From Dasyornis broadbenti (Eukaryota; Chordata; Aves; Passeriformes; Dasyornithidae), in NCBI GenBank assembly GCA_013397935.1, contig VZRN01000634.1:701339-765338 (forward strand): a DNA stretch of 64,000 nt, given 5' to 3'. Each line of letters opens with the position of its first letter. Position 1 is the stretch's first letter. The translations under genes and the position numbers were made by a program. Under the pieces are notes generated by a model that saw only the letters and a list, made by a program, of their open reading frames with translations, was not told the origin of the DNA and did no database searches. Below are positions 50,501 through 62,100 of this stretch, piece after piece.

Positions 50501-53035
50501 AATAGGGTGCCAGCTCTTAGTTCACACTTGCCAAGTCCATCCCAAGAATTACTGTTGGAAATTTTTCCCTTTACCTGCAGAACTCAAAGCGATTCCTGTA
50601 GAGTTTTCTTTTACCTTTGGATTTTACTTTCTGTTCACACACTTCTGGCCTTCACCTTCCCACTGGATAAGAAACCTTACAAGCTGCATTGTGCTTTTCA
50701 AGAACTTCTGTGCTCATATGTGTCATGGTCTCACCAAGTCACAGGCTGCTCACTGAAACATGGTGTGCAGTTTTAGACAACAGCATGTAGGCAAATTTGA
50801 ATTTGTAGCATTCACAAAATGCTATTTCATTGAACTTCTTTCAGGTAGCTACTGCAAAATCAATTTGAACTGGCGTGATGGGTACAAACTATGGAAGAAA
50901 ACTATGCAGAAAAGAATTCTGAAAGGGCCACAGGGCTTGAGAAAGCATTGCTCTAGAGACTTTAAACCTGAGATGGGTGCACCATTATACAGTGATGTGG
51001 TCATAGCAGTTGCGTGTATTTATCTCCACAGGATGCCACACACAGGCATCTTCATAGCAGCTGTGGTCTGGTGGGTGCTGAGGTCGCTACTCTGCATGTG
51101 GAGTTACTTGAGCTCCCAGCAGCCTTGTACAGTGTATGCTGAAGTCTTTAATTACTTCCTGGTAATTACTGAGTGTGCTGGCTAGCTAAGGCTAGTATCA
51201 ATATTGCACTTTGTGCTCTAAGCTGTCCTTTGAGTACATGTTCCAGTATTTAATAATATCTAATGGATCAGAGAGCAGATCAAGGCAGACAGAAATTGCC
51301 AGTGTATTTTTATAATCCTCTGAAACTCTTACGGCAGCCAAACAGCATGACATTGTGCATCTTTCGTGTTCTGAGGCTGTTATTGCAGTCATAAGGAAAG
51401 TAATATTTTTCCACATATCTTACAGTGCAGTTTTCATGTCTGCTAGTAAGAGTCTTGAACTATGTAAACTGTTTTGTTCTCACCATATGAAATTTGAATA
51501 TTTAATTCCCAAAATTCTCTTGTATCTGCAAGTATTTTTATTAAATCTGATTTCCTTGGTACATTTTAGATCAGGGAACATGGTGTTTTGTCAGTAAAAC
51601 CTGGTTTTGAGAGGGGAGAGAAAGGTTGGAATAATACATCTGCTACTTCATTTAAGGGAAAAAGTATTTTATGGTATCTGTGATATCTACCGATTATAAA
51701 AGTGTTAGTAGCATACATCTGAAAATGTCTTCACAGCAGCTTTCATTTAAAAGCACAGCCTGTCATTAATGGATTGACTACTTCATACAGCTTTTCTGTT
51801 CCTTGGCTTTATTGGTGCAAGTTCCTTTCTTAACAACCATAAAATTAGGAAGGAACAATAAAACTGTGTTCCAGTATAGGCTGTGCAGGACCTGCTGCTA
51901 CCTAAGTCAGTTCTGTGCATGCTGAAATCATAATCCCTGCAAGAAGCAGGTGTTTAAGTATAAATACCCTGATTTTTTGAAGATTCATTGTACACCATCA
52001 CTGTATTTATTACTTCTGGGATAGAAGGAAAAATGAAGTAAAAACCATTGATGTTGGTGAAAAATAGACAAGTTTAGTGAGATAACATATTGTACATTTC
52101 ACTACCGGACAAGAAGGAGGGAAGAAGCGGAACAGGATGCTCCAGGTAAGAAATAAACCTCTCAAATATTAATTACTATAATGGTATTGAGGAGGTTATC
52201 AGCTGAAGCCAGATGCCCTGACATGCAGAGAGCAGGAGAGAGAGGATTATTCGTTGAGTGTGTGGGCACAGCAGTGCAGCTGAACATTAATGTATTCCTT
52301 TCTTTTCAAGGTATCTACACCCCTGAACCACTCTGCAATTTCTGGTGGGCTCTTTTATCCACGGGGTTTATGTTTGTCTATCATTTTAGCATCTTGCAGA
52401 TCCTGGGATTGGTAAGTAAACACAGGTTAATAAATGGATAGTTTGCAAGTACCTTCAGAGTAAAAACACTGACTAGTTTGAGTGTCCAGGTCTACATGGG
52501 TAAGACTACTTGCATGCAAATTGTTGATGAGGCAACTTGTATGCAAATTGCACATTCTAATGAGCAATTGCATACCATATCTCACAAGTATTGGTGAACT
52601 ATTTCATAGATTGGTTATGTACCTGCATAAATCCATTTATTAAATACACAGTGGAATTTGGATCTGCTTTTTTTTTCTGAAAGCAAAAGTTGTGTTGAGC
52701 AAAAGTGTGTCACCTAAACATTTTGATTATTATGGTAATGCTCTAAATTTTCACTGTTTTAGGTGTCTCAGTGTATCAGTGTGACATAAAAATATCGTTA
52801 ATTGATAGATTTATTGTTGTTTCCTTAGGTTACAGAAGTGAATTTGAACAACATGTTGTGCCCAGCTATCTCAGATCCTTTTTACGGGCCCTGGTATCGA
52901 ATCTGGGCATCTGGACATCAGACTGTCATGACCATGACTCATGGGAAGCTTGTAATCCTGCTGTTTCACAGTGCTGTCCCCACCTTCAAATGGAGCATGG
53001 ACTTGCTTAGACTCCCAGCTAAGAAAATAGACTGA
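23138..53035 (+). CDS. TMEM164: TMEM164, complete coding sequence in six exons
   Basis: Join of 23138-23503, 35845-35894, 37513-37579, 43407-43485, 52311-52411 and 52829-53035: 870 nt, 289 residues, open throughout with consensus GT-AG sites (intron phases 0, 2, 0, 1, 0). The protein is the multi-pass membrane protein TMEM164 (TMEM164/YwaF-like family). In human it is an acyltransferase that forms C20:4 ether phospholipids and promotes ferroptosis, with Cys123 as the catalytic cysteine. The equivalent here is Cys115 in the motif NPCH. The first hydrophobic segment is at about 41-60, a charged linker at 61-84, and further hydrophobic segments at about 85-112, 123-138, 145-161, 168-184, 198-221 and 258-271. 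The C-terminus LLRLPAKKID is as in human. The protein is 8 residues shorter than the 297-residue human one, all in the linker. The start at 23,138 has G at -3 and gives the conserved N-terminus MSRYS. Confidence 0.97.
27262..27318 (+). mobile_element. CR1 3'-end scrap
   Basis: The words 'aatgatctcaaaaggtcc', 'tttccaatcttaataa' and 'ctgattataatg' follow the order of the CR1 3' end (gatct..aaggtcccttccaac...attctatgat). It is short and diverged and lies in plus orientation within TMEM164 intron 1. Confidence 0.55.
27817..28689 (+). mobile_element. Solo ERV LTR in TMEM164 intron 1, with assembly gap
   Basis: The element starts TGTTGGTTTTGCTTGGCC and ends GGTCAAACCTCAACA, flanked on both sides by GATG (27,813-27,816 and 28,690-28,693). 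A TATA-like 'catatttaag' lies near 27,988 and an AATAAA near 28,500, both in plus orientation. It is 873 bp as assembled, of which 28,255-28,374 is unresolved. It is related to the minus-oriented fragment at 13.7 kb. No internal retroviral region is present. Confidence 0.8.
28255..28374. other. Assembly gap (120 N)
   Basis: A run of 120 unknown bases inside the LTR, flanked by G-rich sequence on the left and C-rich sequence on the right. Open frames crossing it are meaningless. Confidence 1.
35845..35894 (+). CDS. TMEM164: TMEM164 coding exon 2 (residues 123-139)
   Basis: A 50-nt exon between acceptor ACATTTCAG and donor CAG|GTAATA. It encodes IFLLACPPCRAAMILF and the first two bases of Arg139, a hydrophobic stretch just after the NPCH motif that matches the family (human IFLLACPPCRG). 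Confidence 0.95.
35895..37512 (+). other. TMEM164: TMEM164 intron 2
   Basis: 1.6 kb, AT-rich. I see no repeat, exon or RNA gene in it. Confidence 0.9.
37513..37579 (+). CDS. TMEM164: TMEM164 coding exon 3 (residues 139-161)
   Basis: A 67-nt exon between acceptor TTCTAAG and donor CTG|GTGAGT. It completes Arg139 and encodes LQMHMLNGALLALLFPVVN followed by TRL, a near-identical match to the human membrane segment. Confidence 0.96.
37580..43406 (+). other. TMEM164: TMEM164 intron 3
   Basis: 5.8 kb. It contains the solo LTR at 38,368-38,831. The remainder is ordinary AT-rich sequence with no exon that I can support. Confidence 0.9.
38368..38831 (-). mobile_element. Solo ERV LTR in TMEM164 intron 3, 5-bp target duplication
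   Basis: A 464-bp element with ends TGTCTCGGG...CCCACGACA and an exact TTAAC duplication at 38,363-38,367 and 38,832-38,836. Read on the minus strand it starts TGTCGTGGGG and has a TATA-like CTTTAAAAG followed by GC-rich sequence, so the LTR is probably antisense to TMEM164. It is much more GC- and CpG-rich than its surroundings, which suggests a fairly young insertion. The 5-bp duplication fits an ERVL- or ERVK-like integrase. One base (38,571) is unresolved. Confidence 0.88.
43407..43485 (+). CDS. TMEM164: TMEM164 coding exon 4 (residues 162-188)
   Basis: A 79-nt exon between acceptor TTCCACAG and donor GGAG|GTAGGT. It encodes LPFEMEIYYIQHVMLYVVP, then IYLLQKG and the first base of Gly188. 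The conserved YYIQH segment includes His173, a polar residue in a membrane segment. Confidence 0.96.
45711..45762 (+). other. Candidate alternative or poison exon of TMEM164
   Basis: A 52-nt segment lies between a strong 3' splice site (pyrimidine-rich tract, then ACTTATTACAG) and a consensus donor (CCCT|GTAAGT). Joined to exon 4 it reads in frame as VVQTGHVALAAFMSLLTL. Since 52 is not a multiple of 3, splicing on to exon 5 reaches TGA within about five codons. If the donor is not used, TAA follows at once and a truncated protein ends there. The human protein has no such segment. Could be a chance pseudoexon. Confidence 0.35.
46680..46980. promoter_or_regulatory. Intragenic GC-rich island with CTCF-type site
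   Basis: A CpG-rich block of about 300 bp in AT-rich intron 4. At 46,841-46,860 it contains CGGCCGGCAGGGGGCGCTGC, which matches the core of the CTCF consensus (CCASCAGGGGGCGCT) at nearly every position. This suggests an insulator or chromatin loop anchor. Antisense and sense open frames across the block reflect GC content. Confidence 0.7.
52311..52411 (+). CDS. TMEM164: TMEM164 coding exon 5 (residues 188-221)
   Basis: A 101-nt exon between acceptor CTTTTCAAG and donor TTG|GTAAGT. It encodes (G)IYTPEPLCNFWWALLSTG and a following hydrophobic stretch ending in LQILGL, as in the human protein. Confidence 0.96.
52412..52828 (+). other. TMEM164: TMEM164 intron 5
   Basis: A 417-bp intron. It contains two POU octamer motifs ATGCAAAT at 52,514-52,521 and 52,541-52,548, in a 27-bp tandem duplication. 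Confidence 0.95.
52829..53035 (+). CDS. TMEM164: TMEM164 coding exon 6 (residues 222-289, stop)
   Basis: The last coding exon follows acceptor TTCCTTAG. It encodes VTEVNLNNMLCPAISDPFYG, then PWYRIWASGHQT and a short hydrophobic segment, and ends DLLRLPAKKID with TGA at 53,033-53,035. The segment at about residues 265-278 differs clearly from human; both flanks are highly conserved. Confidence 0.97.
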   Translation, partial: VTEVNLNNMLCPAISDPFYGPWYRIWASGHQTVMTMTHGKLVILLFHSAVPTFKWSMDLLRLPAKKID

Positions 53036-56000
53036 ATTTTTTCCCCGTGGAATAGTTCATACAGGAAGCAGAGATATACTGGAAAACAAAGAGGAGGGAT
53101 AAGAGGACAATGGCTTTATACTTCTTCCCACCGTTTTTTGCCTCAAAAACACCTCTGTAATCAAGTGAGGGTTTTTTTACCTGCTGTTTCTCACTGCCTA
53201 TTGCCAGTGGCAAAATTAGTGGCCTTATTCTGGGGAAGGTTTGTGTTTTATACATTTTTGTATAGATTACAATGGAATCTCGCTAAGCCACCCTTTAAAA
53301 TTAGGCCAGGACCTGTCCACATTCTAGCAGAGAGTGGCAGTGCTACCTCGTTTTGACTCATTTTCCATTAAAGGACCATACACTTGTAGGATCAGAAATA
53401 ATGCTGAATTGTAACACTCCTCGATGGGCACCAACATGCTGAACTGCATCATCCTGGCTTAACTCTTAGAGCTTGAATGTTCCAAAAATGGTCACAGGAA
53501 ACAGTGCACACCCATCTTCCTGTCAGAAGTGCAAAACAGTGACGTTCTACTGTACTTTCTTTAAGCTGGTTGAAAATGTTGGGGAACAATAACTCATTTA
53601 AAAAAAAAAATTAAGTACTTAATTTCTAAGCTGCAGTGGATAAATATCTATCTAGTGAAGTCCCATCATAATGCTTTGGAGATGCTTTTATTTTGGTGAG
53701 GAGAAAAAAAATAATATTGAAATAATTTCAAAAGACCATGTTACGTATAAGCTATGATAAGATATTGCATCCACTGTTCTGTCCTTACTTTGAACAAAAT
53801 TTTTTTTTCCCTTAGGTTAGACTGGAGAAGGAGTGGCGATCCAAAGTCCAATGTAAACATCAGTTTTCTTTTTTATACTTTGTAGCTTTTGAAACATTCC
53901 TGCTCTGTCTATGCTGATTCTCACCCATTAGTGAAGAAACAAAATGAAACTCTGTTCTCTGCCTACAGCTCTGATACGTCATGTGTACTGATCTTAAAAT
54001 ACAGGTATAAAGAGGAATGTCAAATCTACTGCAGTAGTGTGACCAAATCTTCCCATCAGCATGTCTTTTGGAGAACAGGATGTACATGGGCAGAATGATC
54101 TACTGTGTGTGTCTGCTCAAATTCTGCAAGAGGAGAAACTGTTGGGTAGGAAGATGGGAAATCCAGACTGTATTCTTCCAGAATTGTGAGTCCATTATGC
54201 AGCCTGTTGTGTTTTGGGGCTGCAAGTTTTTCTCGTACAGAAGTTTGCTGGAATTTATAGATTCATTGTGTTGTTAAAGCTGTGACTTGTAAGATAAACC
54301 AAAACCATCATACCTCGTCCAGCTGGGTGACCTGAAGGTATGTGCTGAAGTTAATGTACAGTCATTTATACCTCAGGAAGCAAAAGTAAGAATAAGTAGT
54401 TAACTTTTTTTTTCCCTTAAAAATGAAAAGATTTTCATTGGTGAGGGAACAAGTGGCTACTTCAAATATTTTTACTCCTTAAGATTTTAAAAAGTACACC
54501 TAAATCAGAAATACATTGTCCCATATTCTGATTTACAAACTGGTTTCTGGCTTTCTTCCATGCCTTGCGGTATGTGTGTATGTATATATATAAATATACT
54601 GTATGCTCACAACTTGAGATCACACAACATGTACCTAACTATCCCTCAGGCATACACAGCTGGTGTTAGTTAGTATTACAATAGAATGATTTTAGCCAAA
54701 TTTTGCAAATACTATTTAGCATTATTATTTGCTTATGGTTTTTTTTCTTATTTTTAAAAATTTCCTTTTTAAGCATTTTTCCCTTTTTTCCTATCAGAAT
54801 ATTGTAGTTACTGAAAACACTTCTCCAAGTAGCAGACTTTTTTTTTTCTTATCTAACTGGTATCTGCTGGAAATATGCATTGGTCAGAGGTTGTTGTATG
54901 TGCAGGATATGGGAAAGAATGGGAAAGCAGAATACTTCATCTCTATAGCAGCTTTTTGTTGTTTTTCCTGGCAGAGGCTGATTTTTCTTTTCCCTGCATG
55001 GTTTATTTTATAGGCAGTTACACTATACAGATTTCTTTGGTTGCTTTATGCTTATTTATGCTGGGAATGAAAGCACAAAACTCTACTGCTGTTCTTGGGA
55101 GGCAACTGCGTTCTCTCCTGGGGTGTTAACGCACACAATCCATGTCAAGATAACTTGAAGCTGTTGCCCAGTACCTGGTGATGAGATTTTACAGTGCTGC
55201 AGTGCAATGCACAATTGAAAGGGTTGTCCTGGGCCTCCTGGTCCAATGTGCCCAAATCCTTTGTCATGCCACCGGGAATTTCAGCAACAGTGGCAGTAGC
55301 AGTGAGGCTGCACAGCCAGACCTGCTGTTCCCAGCAGCAGCAGCTGAAGCAGTGTGTAAAATCTCATCCCAAAATGCATTCATTTGCTGGCCAGAATACC
55401 CCAAAAAGTTCTTGTGTAGTGCCAGTGCCTGGCCTTCAGAGATTCTGGTATGGATTAAGGGGTCTGAACAGAGCCCTCCAACTGTTAATATTGGAGGCAT
55501 TTCAAAACAAACAAGGAGTAAGGAAATACATTACTCCTGCTGCCACTGGCTGCATTTCCCTCCAAGTATACCCATAAATAAAGCATTATTAGCTATAATA
55601 AATCTATTTAGTGATGGGTTTGTTTATGCAGCCTTGGAGTAAGTAGCCCTCCAAAGCAGAGATGAACCAGCAACATTTCTGCACTCCCCAGTTTGTGCCA
55701 TGAATTTAGTTGTCTGGGATCCCTGCAGTGCTATTTTTCCAGGGATTCAGACACTGTACAGTGTCTGAGCTGTATCTGATTAACTTCATCTTTTAAGCAC
55801 CAAGGAGAATTTGCATCTTCTTTCTTCTGAAGGGTGCAAAGGAACAACTCTTGTCCACGTGTTTATAAATCAATGAAAAGCCAGTCTGTGAAGACGCACC
55901 TTGAGCTGGTTTTGGTTCAGCTTCTTACGGTTCAAAGATGCTGCTCATAAGCAAAGCTTACATGTGCTTGAGCAGCTGCTGCCTTGGTGAACTTAGGAGA

Positions 56001-57060
56001 CAGGAAAAGTCAGTCCATTTGCAAACCTTGAGGTCAGAGAGTACCTAATTGTAGATATCTGTTTCTGGCCAAGATCAGAGTTTTGATATTTCTGTATATT
56101 TGAGATAACTTTGTAAAGCCCAATTGTATTTTTCAGAAATGGCTATTTGCAACTGTTGACTGACTGTACTTTTATGTCCTAAGTCTTGCATCTAAAACAG
56201 AAGCATTTGTTTTCTATGCATCGATATCTAATGGAAAATAGTTGTGGTGTTTTCTTCAGTGATACGATGCAATTGTTTCACTTGAGGTGGATTCCTGGGA
56301 ATTAAATTAGTCCTTATAGTTAACAAAGCTCTGAAAAGGTCAAAACCCTAGAAGAGGATGTATGTCAGCCCTGGTGGGAGGTTTCTGCAGGCAGATAGGT
56401 CAGCTTTGATGTTTTCAGTTCTACAGTGACAAGACTCGTAACAAATCTGTTGATTTTTGTGATCTCGTCCTTCAAGTGATATTGCTGTAAATCTGTCTTG
56501 CAGCTGTTGGTGTAACTTAGTCAAAGCCAAGCTGTTTTATAAATGATTTTATTTTTCTTCAGGGTCAGTTTTGTACTTTTTAAAATTATTTCTGCATTTC
56601 CTGAGTCATTCTCCCAATGCTGGACAGGACGCAGCAGGTAGAGCAGTGAGCACACCCCGCTCTCCCCAACCATTCTGTGCTAGAGGCCTGAGCTGGAGCA
56701 CCAGGGGGACTTCCCAAAATTGCAGGTATGCTTACCCCACCCTCTAGTCCAGGCATGGCATTATCCAGGCATGGAATGGTTTGGCAAGGGCAAGGATGGA
56801 TGTGGATGGGCTCAACTGCCACATATGCTGTTAGTTCTGAATAATTTGTAAGAGTGTTATAAATTTTGTAAACTTTTTAATGTGCTAAACCTTGGTTATG
56901 AGGTAACATTTACAAATATTGGGGTAATTTGTGTACTTGTTTTTGTATTTTGGTCTGATGGGGTTTTTTTGTTGTTGTGCCCTAAGTCCAGATCATTGGG
57001 AAAATAGTTGTTAAACCTTTGAATTAAAACAAATAAATGCATTTTAATGGATACTGGACA
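53036..57060 (+). other. TMEM164: TMEM164 3' UTR (inferred)
   Basis: About 4 kb after the stop codon with no other gene on this strand. Candidate polyadenylation signals are AATAAA at 55,577-55,582 and 57,032-57,037; the second is followed by GT- and T-rich sequence and is taken as the main end. The human gene also has a long 3' UTR. Open frames within, such as the 154 codons at 55,178-55,642, look like chance frames. Confidence 0.6.
57032..57037 (+). terminator. Polyadenylation signal, probable TMEM164 distal
   Basis: AATAAA in a context of AAAACAAATAAATGC, followed within 40 bases by a T-rich and GT-rich stretch ('cagttttgttatcattgt'). It is placed by position and motif only. Confidence 0.5.
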
Positions 57061-59180
57061 GTTTTGTTATCATTGTAATTGTGCCATGCTTGAGGCAGTC
57101 TTGCTTAGGACTTTTTATAACTAGGTAAGAGAACTAAAACTGACTTTCTACTTCAATGTGTAACATTGACAGCTAAGAGCCACAGAGGCACTTAATATTA
57201 GCTCGTTATAAATCAGGTAAGAAGATGGAGGCACCTGTCTGAAACAGTCTGATGTTGTCTGTCTTGCTCATAGCAGTTGCCGGGAGAACAATGGTTTCTG
57301 GGATTTCTGGAATTCTAAGCAGTTAAGTCTGACTTGTGCCTGTTACCTGTCAGTCAACAGCAGTTTAGTGGCAGAGCTCACTGTAGGATATAAATCCTTT
57401 AATCACTATCTAAATAGTACCTGTTCTTGTATTTCAGGTAGAGAGCTCAGGAAGCTGTTACAGTACAAGGATGCATTCTCCACCCTTCCTCACTGTTCCT
57501 ACCCTAGCTTGGGCAGTGTCCTGTAGTTCCAGTTCTATGGCACTTTAATTGAAGATGGTAGAACAGGCACAGAAGTTTTCAGCTCACACCTCTGTTCAGA
57601 AAGTTGCTGCAGCAGCTACAGGACTACACTCAAACAGCCCCACACCATAGGTGATGGCAAAGTAGTTTTAATGCACTTCACAAATGCTTCTGGCTGTAAC
57701 AAACATGACTGCAGCCTAGTTAAATATATTCTTGTGACCCAGTACATCTCAGACAAGCAGGTTATTGCCTTGTGTGAGGTTCTTGGCAAATACTATTCCT
57801 GGGAAAAGAACATACTGGATATGTCTACCTGTATTATTATATAGCCATTGTAGAGGGTTCAATTTTTCATGCAGCTGGGGAGAAGAATCAGTTCTCTAGC
57901 TTAATTTTTCTGGAAGGGTATAAAGACTTGCAAAGATGAAATAGCTTAAGTAGAAAGCCAGTGTGAAGTGCTGTATGGCAGCCTGAGCTGCACCAAGCAA
58001 GCAATTTTCCTTTGCAGGCACTGCTGATTATTTTCAGCAGCTCTCTATAACTAATTGGAAATCAGCCTTTCATTGTTTAGTATCAACAAATAGGTAAGAA
58101 TAACCAAGTCTGTACATCTGAAACACCCTCAATGCTACTGTCTTGGGTTGATTTTTACAACACAGTAACTGGAGAGCTGGCTAAAGCAGTGAGAAGAGCA
58201 GGAAACACATTGTAGGAAGTTGTAACTAGCTCTGCCTTTCAAAGGCCTCAGGGTTTTAGATTAAGTTTAATGTAGGTTTTACACAGTTCAGACTAATGAT
58301 ACCAAATATGTGTTAGCCAGCTTTCATCACTGGTTTGTTAAACCTGCCTGGGTAAATACTAAACATCTGAAAGGAATCTCCTAAACCAAAGCTTCAGAGC
58401 AAGTGGAGTAATGGCTGCATCAGACTTCAACACCCAAAGGGTACATGGATTCTATTGCTTTGTTTTCATAGACTTTGCATCTACAGGCAGCAGAGCTATT
58501 AATGCTGCATGAGGCACACAAAATCCTTCTAACATCAGAGCTGAGTTCCAGGGAGATAGAATGCTTTGTCTCAGGAATTATCCTACAGAGGCGATATGCT
58601 CCCTTTAACTCAGACTCAGTAAAGTGTCTCTCAGTTTAACAAGAATTTGGCTGAGGGACCAGACTTCTCCAGCTCAATTTTGGCATCAGCTGTACTGTGG
58701 CTTTGACAGAGATTCTTCAATACATGTTGCCGCAATGTTCTGTTGAACAATCTGCCTCTACAGGGTACAGTGCTGTGTTGCTTACACCACTGTAACTGGT
58801 TCTGCAAGGAAGTTTTGCTTCAAAAGATTGAAACCACTTCTGCCTCTCACAGGAAGGAGCTCAGGCCTGGATGGAATTCCATGTGTAAAGTCAGAAGTAA
58901 AAAGTACAAAGCTGAACTGATTTGATATTGATAAATATACTGAGATAAATAACTGATGTAGCTGATATAAATGGTGATCTAACTGGGAGTGTTTAGTGAA
59001 AGCTGCATGTACCTGTCCCCAGTTTGTTCCTACAGCAGACAAAAGGGAAAGACAGAGTTGATACCAGGAAATATTTCTAACACATCATTAGCCTTTGACA
59101 TTAGCACCAAGTACAAATGCTTAAACAAAAACATTGACCAAGCCACACAAATTAACCAGAGAAACATAAAACAAAAATGG
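57061..59180. other. Intergenic spacer between convergent genes
   Basis: About 2.1 kb between the probable ends of TMEM164 and AMMECR1. Ordinary AT-rich sequence; I see no gene, repeat or RNA in it. Confidence 0.5.
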
Positions 59181-62100
59181 TGATTCTTTTTCCTTATTTT
59201 ATTGGGTAAATGATTTAAAAGGTAATAACAATAGTGTTAAAACTACTACAATATCTTTCCACAGTCATATCTCACAGACCCACAGATACCCTTCTAGCAT
59301 TTTTTCTTTTTCCTCATTTTTCTCTTTTTAAGCCGTACTTATATTAAAATGTCCATTTCAACAGTTTTTTCACACTAATAGCCATTAAATGTGGAAGGAA
59401 GAAGGATCTAGTTATAAAGGAAGGGGGTTCAGGTAATCTGTGATATTATTGTAATCAATTGAGTTGCTAAGGAAGGAAGGAAAAGATCAAGGCCTTACAA
59501 GCTACTCCAGGTAGCTGTAAGCCCACTGTGTGTCACCATGGCATTGAAGATAACTCAAAATGCTGGTGAACAATTTAAAGTAAGTTTGTTTGTTTTTTGT
59601 AACATATAAAATACTAAAATAACTTAGAAACTAGATCCAAATATCTTGAAAAGAATCAACTTTGATATACAAAAACAGTCATAAGTTGTTACAAAAGTTT
59701 CAAACAAAAGTTTGTTTTCTCAGTGCGTTTATGTACCAGCGCAATTACTGGGTCCAGAGCAAAGAAAGAGGTTTTTCTTTTTTTTTTTTAACAGTAATAA
59801 AAAATGAGGAAAACATATCTTTGTATATAAAGAATCATTGCTGGTCTTAAGAATAAATGTAACCAGAAACCCTTAAATCTGAGAGGCACACTTTGGGTTT
59901 CTCTTTCTTTTTTTTTTTTAAACTTTTTTTTTTTTTAACATAAAAGGAAAGTCACCAGTTTATTTAAATGGAGGAGATACTCAGACTCCCCAAATAAACT
60001 TAATTCAATTAGCTTCACTAGCAAAAATCAGTTAGAAACTGTACAAAAATAAAAAAGTTAACACATTTAATCCTGCAGGGATTTTGTAAGGACTGGAAGG
60101 CAGGCTTTAGGAGCAGCATTTGGGCATGGCTGGAGGCTTCTTTGGTTCGATCTAACACACATAAGAGATGTAACCTACTCCAGACAACAGTTTTAAAAAC
60201 CCGCACAGTTGAAGACAAGTAGAGGTCTGTATACAAACTCCAGGTGTGCCAGGGCTGTGCCCACCTTGGGTCCAGAGCGGGGCTGAGGTCAGGACTGGAG
60301 CGTCCCTTCTTGCTGGAGCAGCAGCCGCTGGATCGCAGCAGGAAGGACGCTTGAAGCATCACTAAGTAAGAGCTTCACGTCAAGTCTATGGTTTGGTTGT
60401 CAGTTTACAGAACAGTTTTGAGGAATATTAAGCAAAAGAATGAAAAAAACCAAACAAACAACCCCAACAATCTCTTTAATGCAATAAGGCAAACTGAGTA
60501 GTGCTCATAAAAAAAAAAAAAAAATCACGAACAGTGAAATAAGCTACTTGGTTGTACCTTAATTTCTATAAAGTACCCCAAATGAAAAACAAATCTGTAG
60601 CTAACTCCAACAATGCAACTAAAAGATACTAAAAGTGACTACAAGGGAATGACATTTGTGAGAGCAATTGCTCATCAGCTTTAAGCAAACAGACATGCCA
60701 GTGCATGTCACAGTGAGCTGCATGTTTGGTAGAAAGAATCCCACAAGTACACAGAAACAATCTGCAGCAGTTCAGCACAGTGTGCTGAGGAGGTAGGTGC
60801 CCTAGAAACAATGTAGGTAGACTGATTATTCCAATCTTTAAAAAAAGCATCATACAATCTGATTGACCACAGACTCTGTAACAGTTTTTTAATTAGTGGT
60901 ACAAAACTCTGGTCCAGAAGGGTCTGGCATGAGCTCAGCTCAAAAGCACACCTTTACAGTTTGTATAACACCTTGAACTATATTTTTAAGCAACAGCTAC
61001 TAAGAGATAGACAAAAATGCATTGTGCATTATGCTGTATACAAAAAGGAGACAAAACTATCCTTTTCTCCCCCAAGCCATGGTGGGAAGTATTGCTGACC
61101 TTGTCCTTAAAATCCTGCAGGATTGTTTATTCATCAGTATATCATTATTACACTGGTAAGAAATTCTGTATAACATCTGCATATATCGAAGATTTCTTAA
61201 AAAATCTGATATGATTTTAGATCCGCATGACCAGTCACGTGACCTTCTTGAGGTTGATTAGCACCTTGCAATACATATATATTTTTATATATAATAGATC
61301 TTTTTAAAAAACTTCTAACAATGAGCTCATGCAGAAGCATGAGCGAGCTGTAACGAGATGACAGATAAAGATGGGGTTGGATGACTTTTTTTGCAGCAGA
61401 ATGATTCAGTTTGTGCTCAGGTTCCCTATAAGGGCAAGAAAAAAAACCAACACAACTCTATCAGGTAGCCACTTGTTCACATTTCCACTTGAAGACTAAT
61501 CATCTAAAAGTGTTCCCCAAGTAGAAACAAGACAACGGTATCATCCAAAATAGCCTCTGTATAAACATCTACTCATTTGTGCTGCTTCTGGCTGGCATCT
61601 CTTGGCTCCTGAAATTTCAGGCCCTCTGCTTAAAAATTAAGGCATCACAACTGAAAATGGTAATATTTGGACATAAATGCTGTGGATGAAGGAATACCAA
61701 AGACCTTCTACAAGTACCTCCACAGAAATTAAGTGGCAGACCTAACCTCACAAAGGGATGAACACAATTTATCCTTATCTAGTTTTGAAACCCTATTGAA
61801 ACGTTTTTACAGTTAATCCAATTTTTTTAAAAAACAACTGAATTTTATCTATTTGATTTTTGTATATCCATGTATTTACAAACATTCATTATTCAAAATA
61901 ACTGCAATTTCTGCTTAGTGTGGTTTACTCCGCAGTAGGAAGGTCTTTTCTGTAACAGGTGGCCTGTGCTGTCCCCTAGAACACGCCCTGAGCTGCAACA
62001 GGCAGCAGTGGGAGTTCTGCAGGCACAGGAGGAAGGAGTGAGCTCCTGCCACCGACTGGCCTTGCAAATAGACCACACATACCTTTTACTAAATCCTATT

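Larger units (their letters stand above)
43486..52310 (+). other. TMEM164: TMEM164 intron 4
   Basis: 8.8 kb. It holds the candidate alternative exon at 45,711-45,762 and a GC-rich island with a CTCF motif at about 46,700-46,980. Long chance open frames, for example 174 codons on the minus strand ending at 47,813, have no recognisable domain. Confidence 0.9.

Noticed and set aside
50760..51185. 141-codon plus-strand open frame in intron 4
   Set aside because: No flanking splice sites in a frame that would join TMEM164 exons, and no recognised domain.
55178..55642. 154-codon plus-strand open frame downstream of TMEM164
   Set aside because: It lies in the inferred TMEM164 3' UTR. It overlaps a second frame of similar length and has no domain, so it is probably chance.
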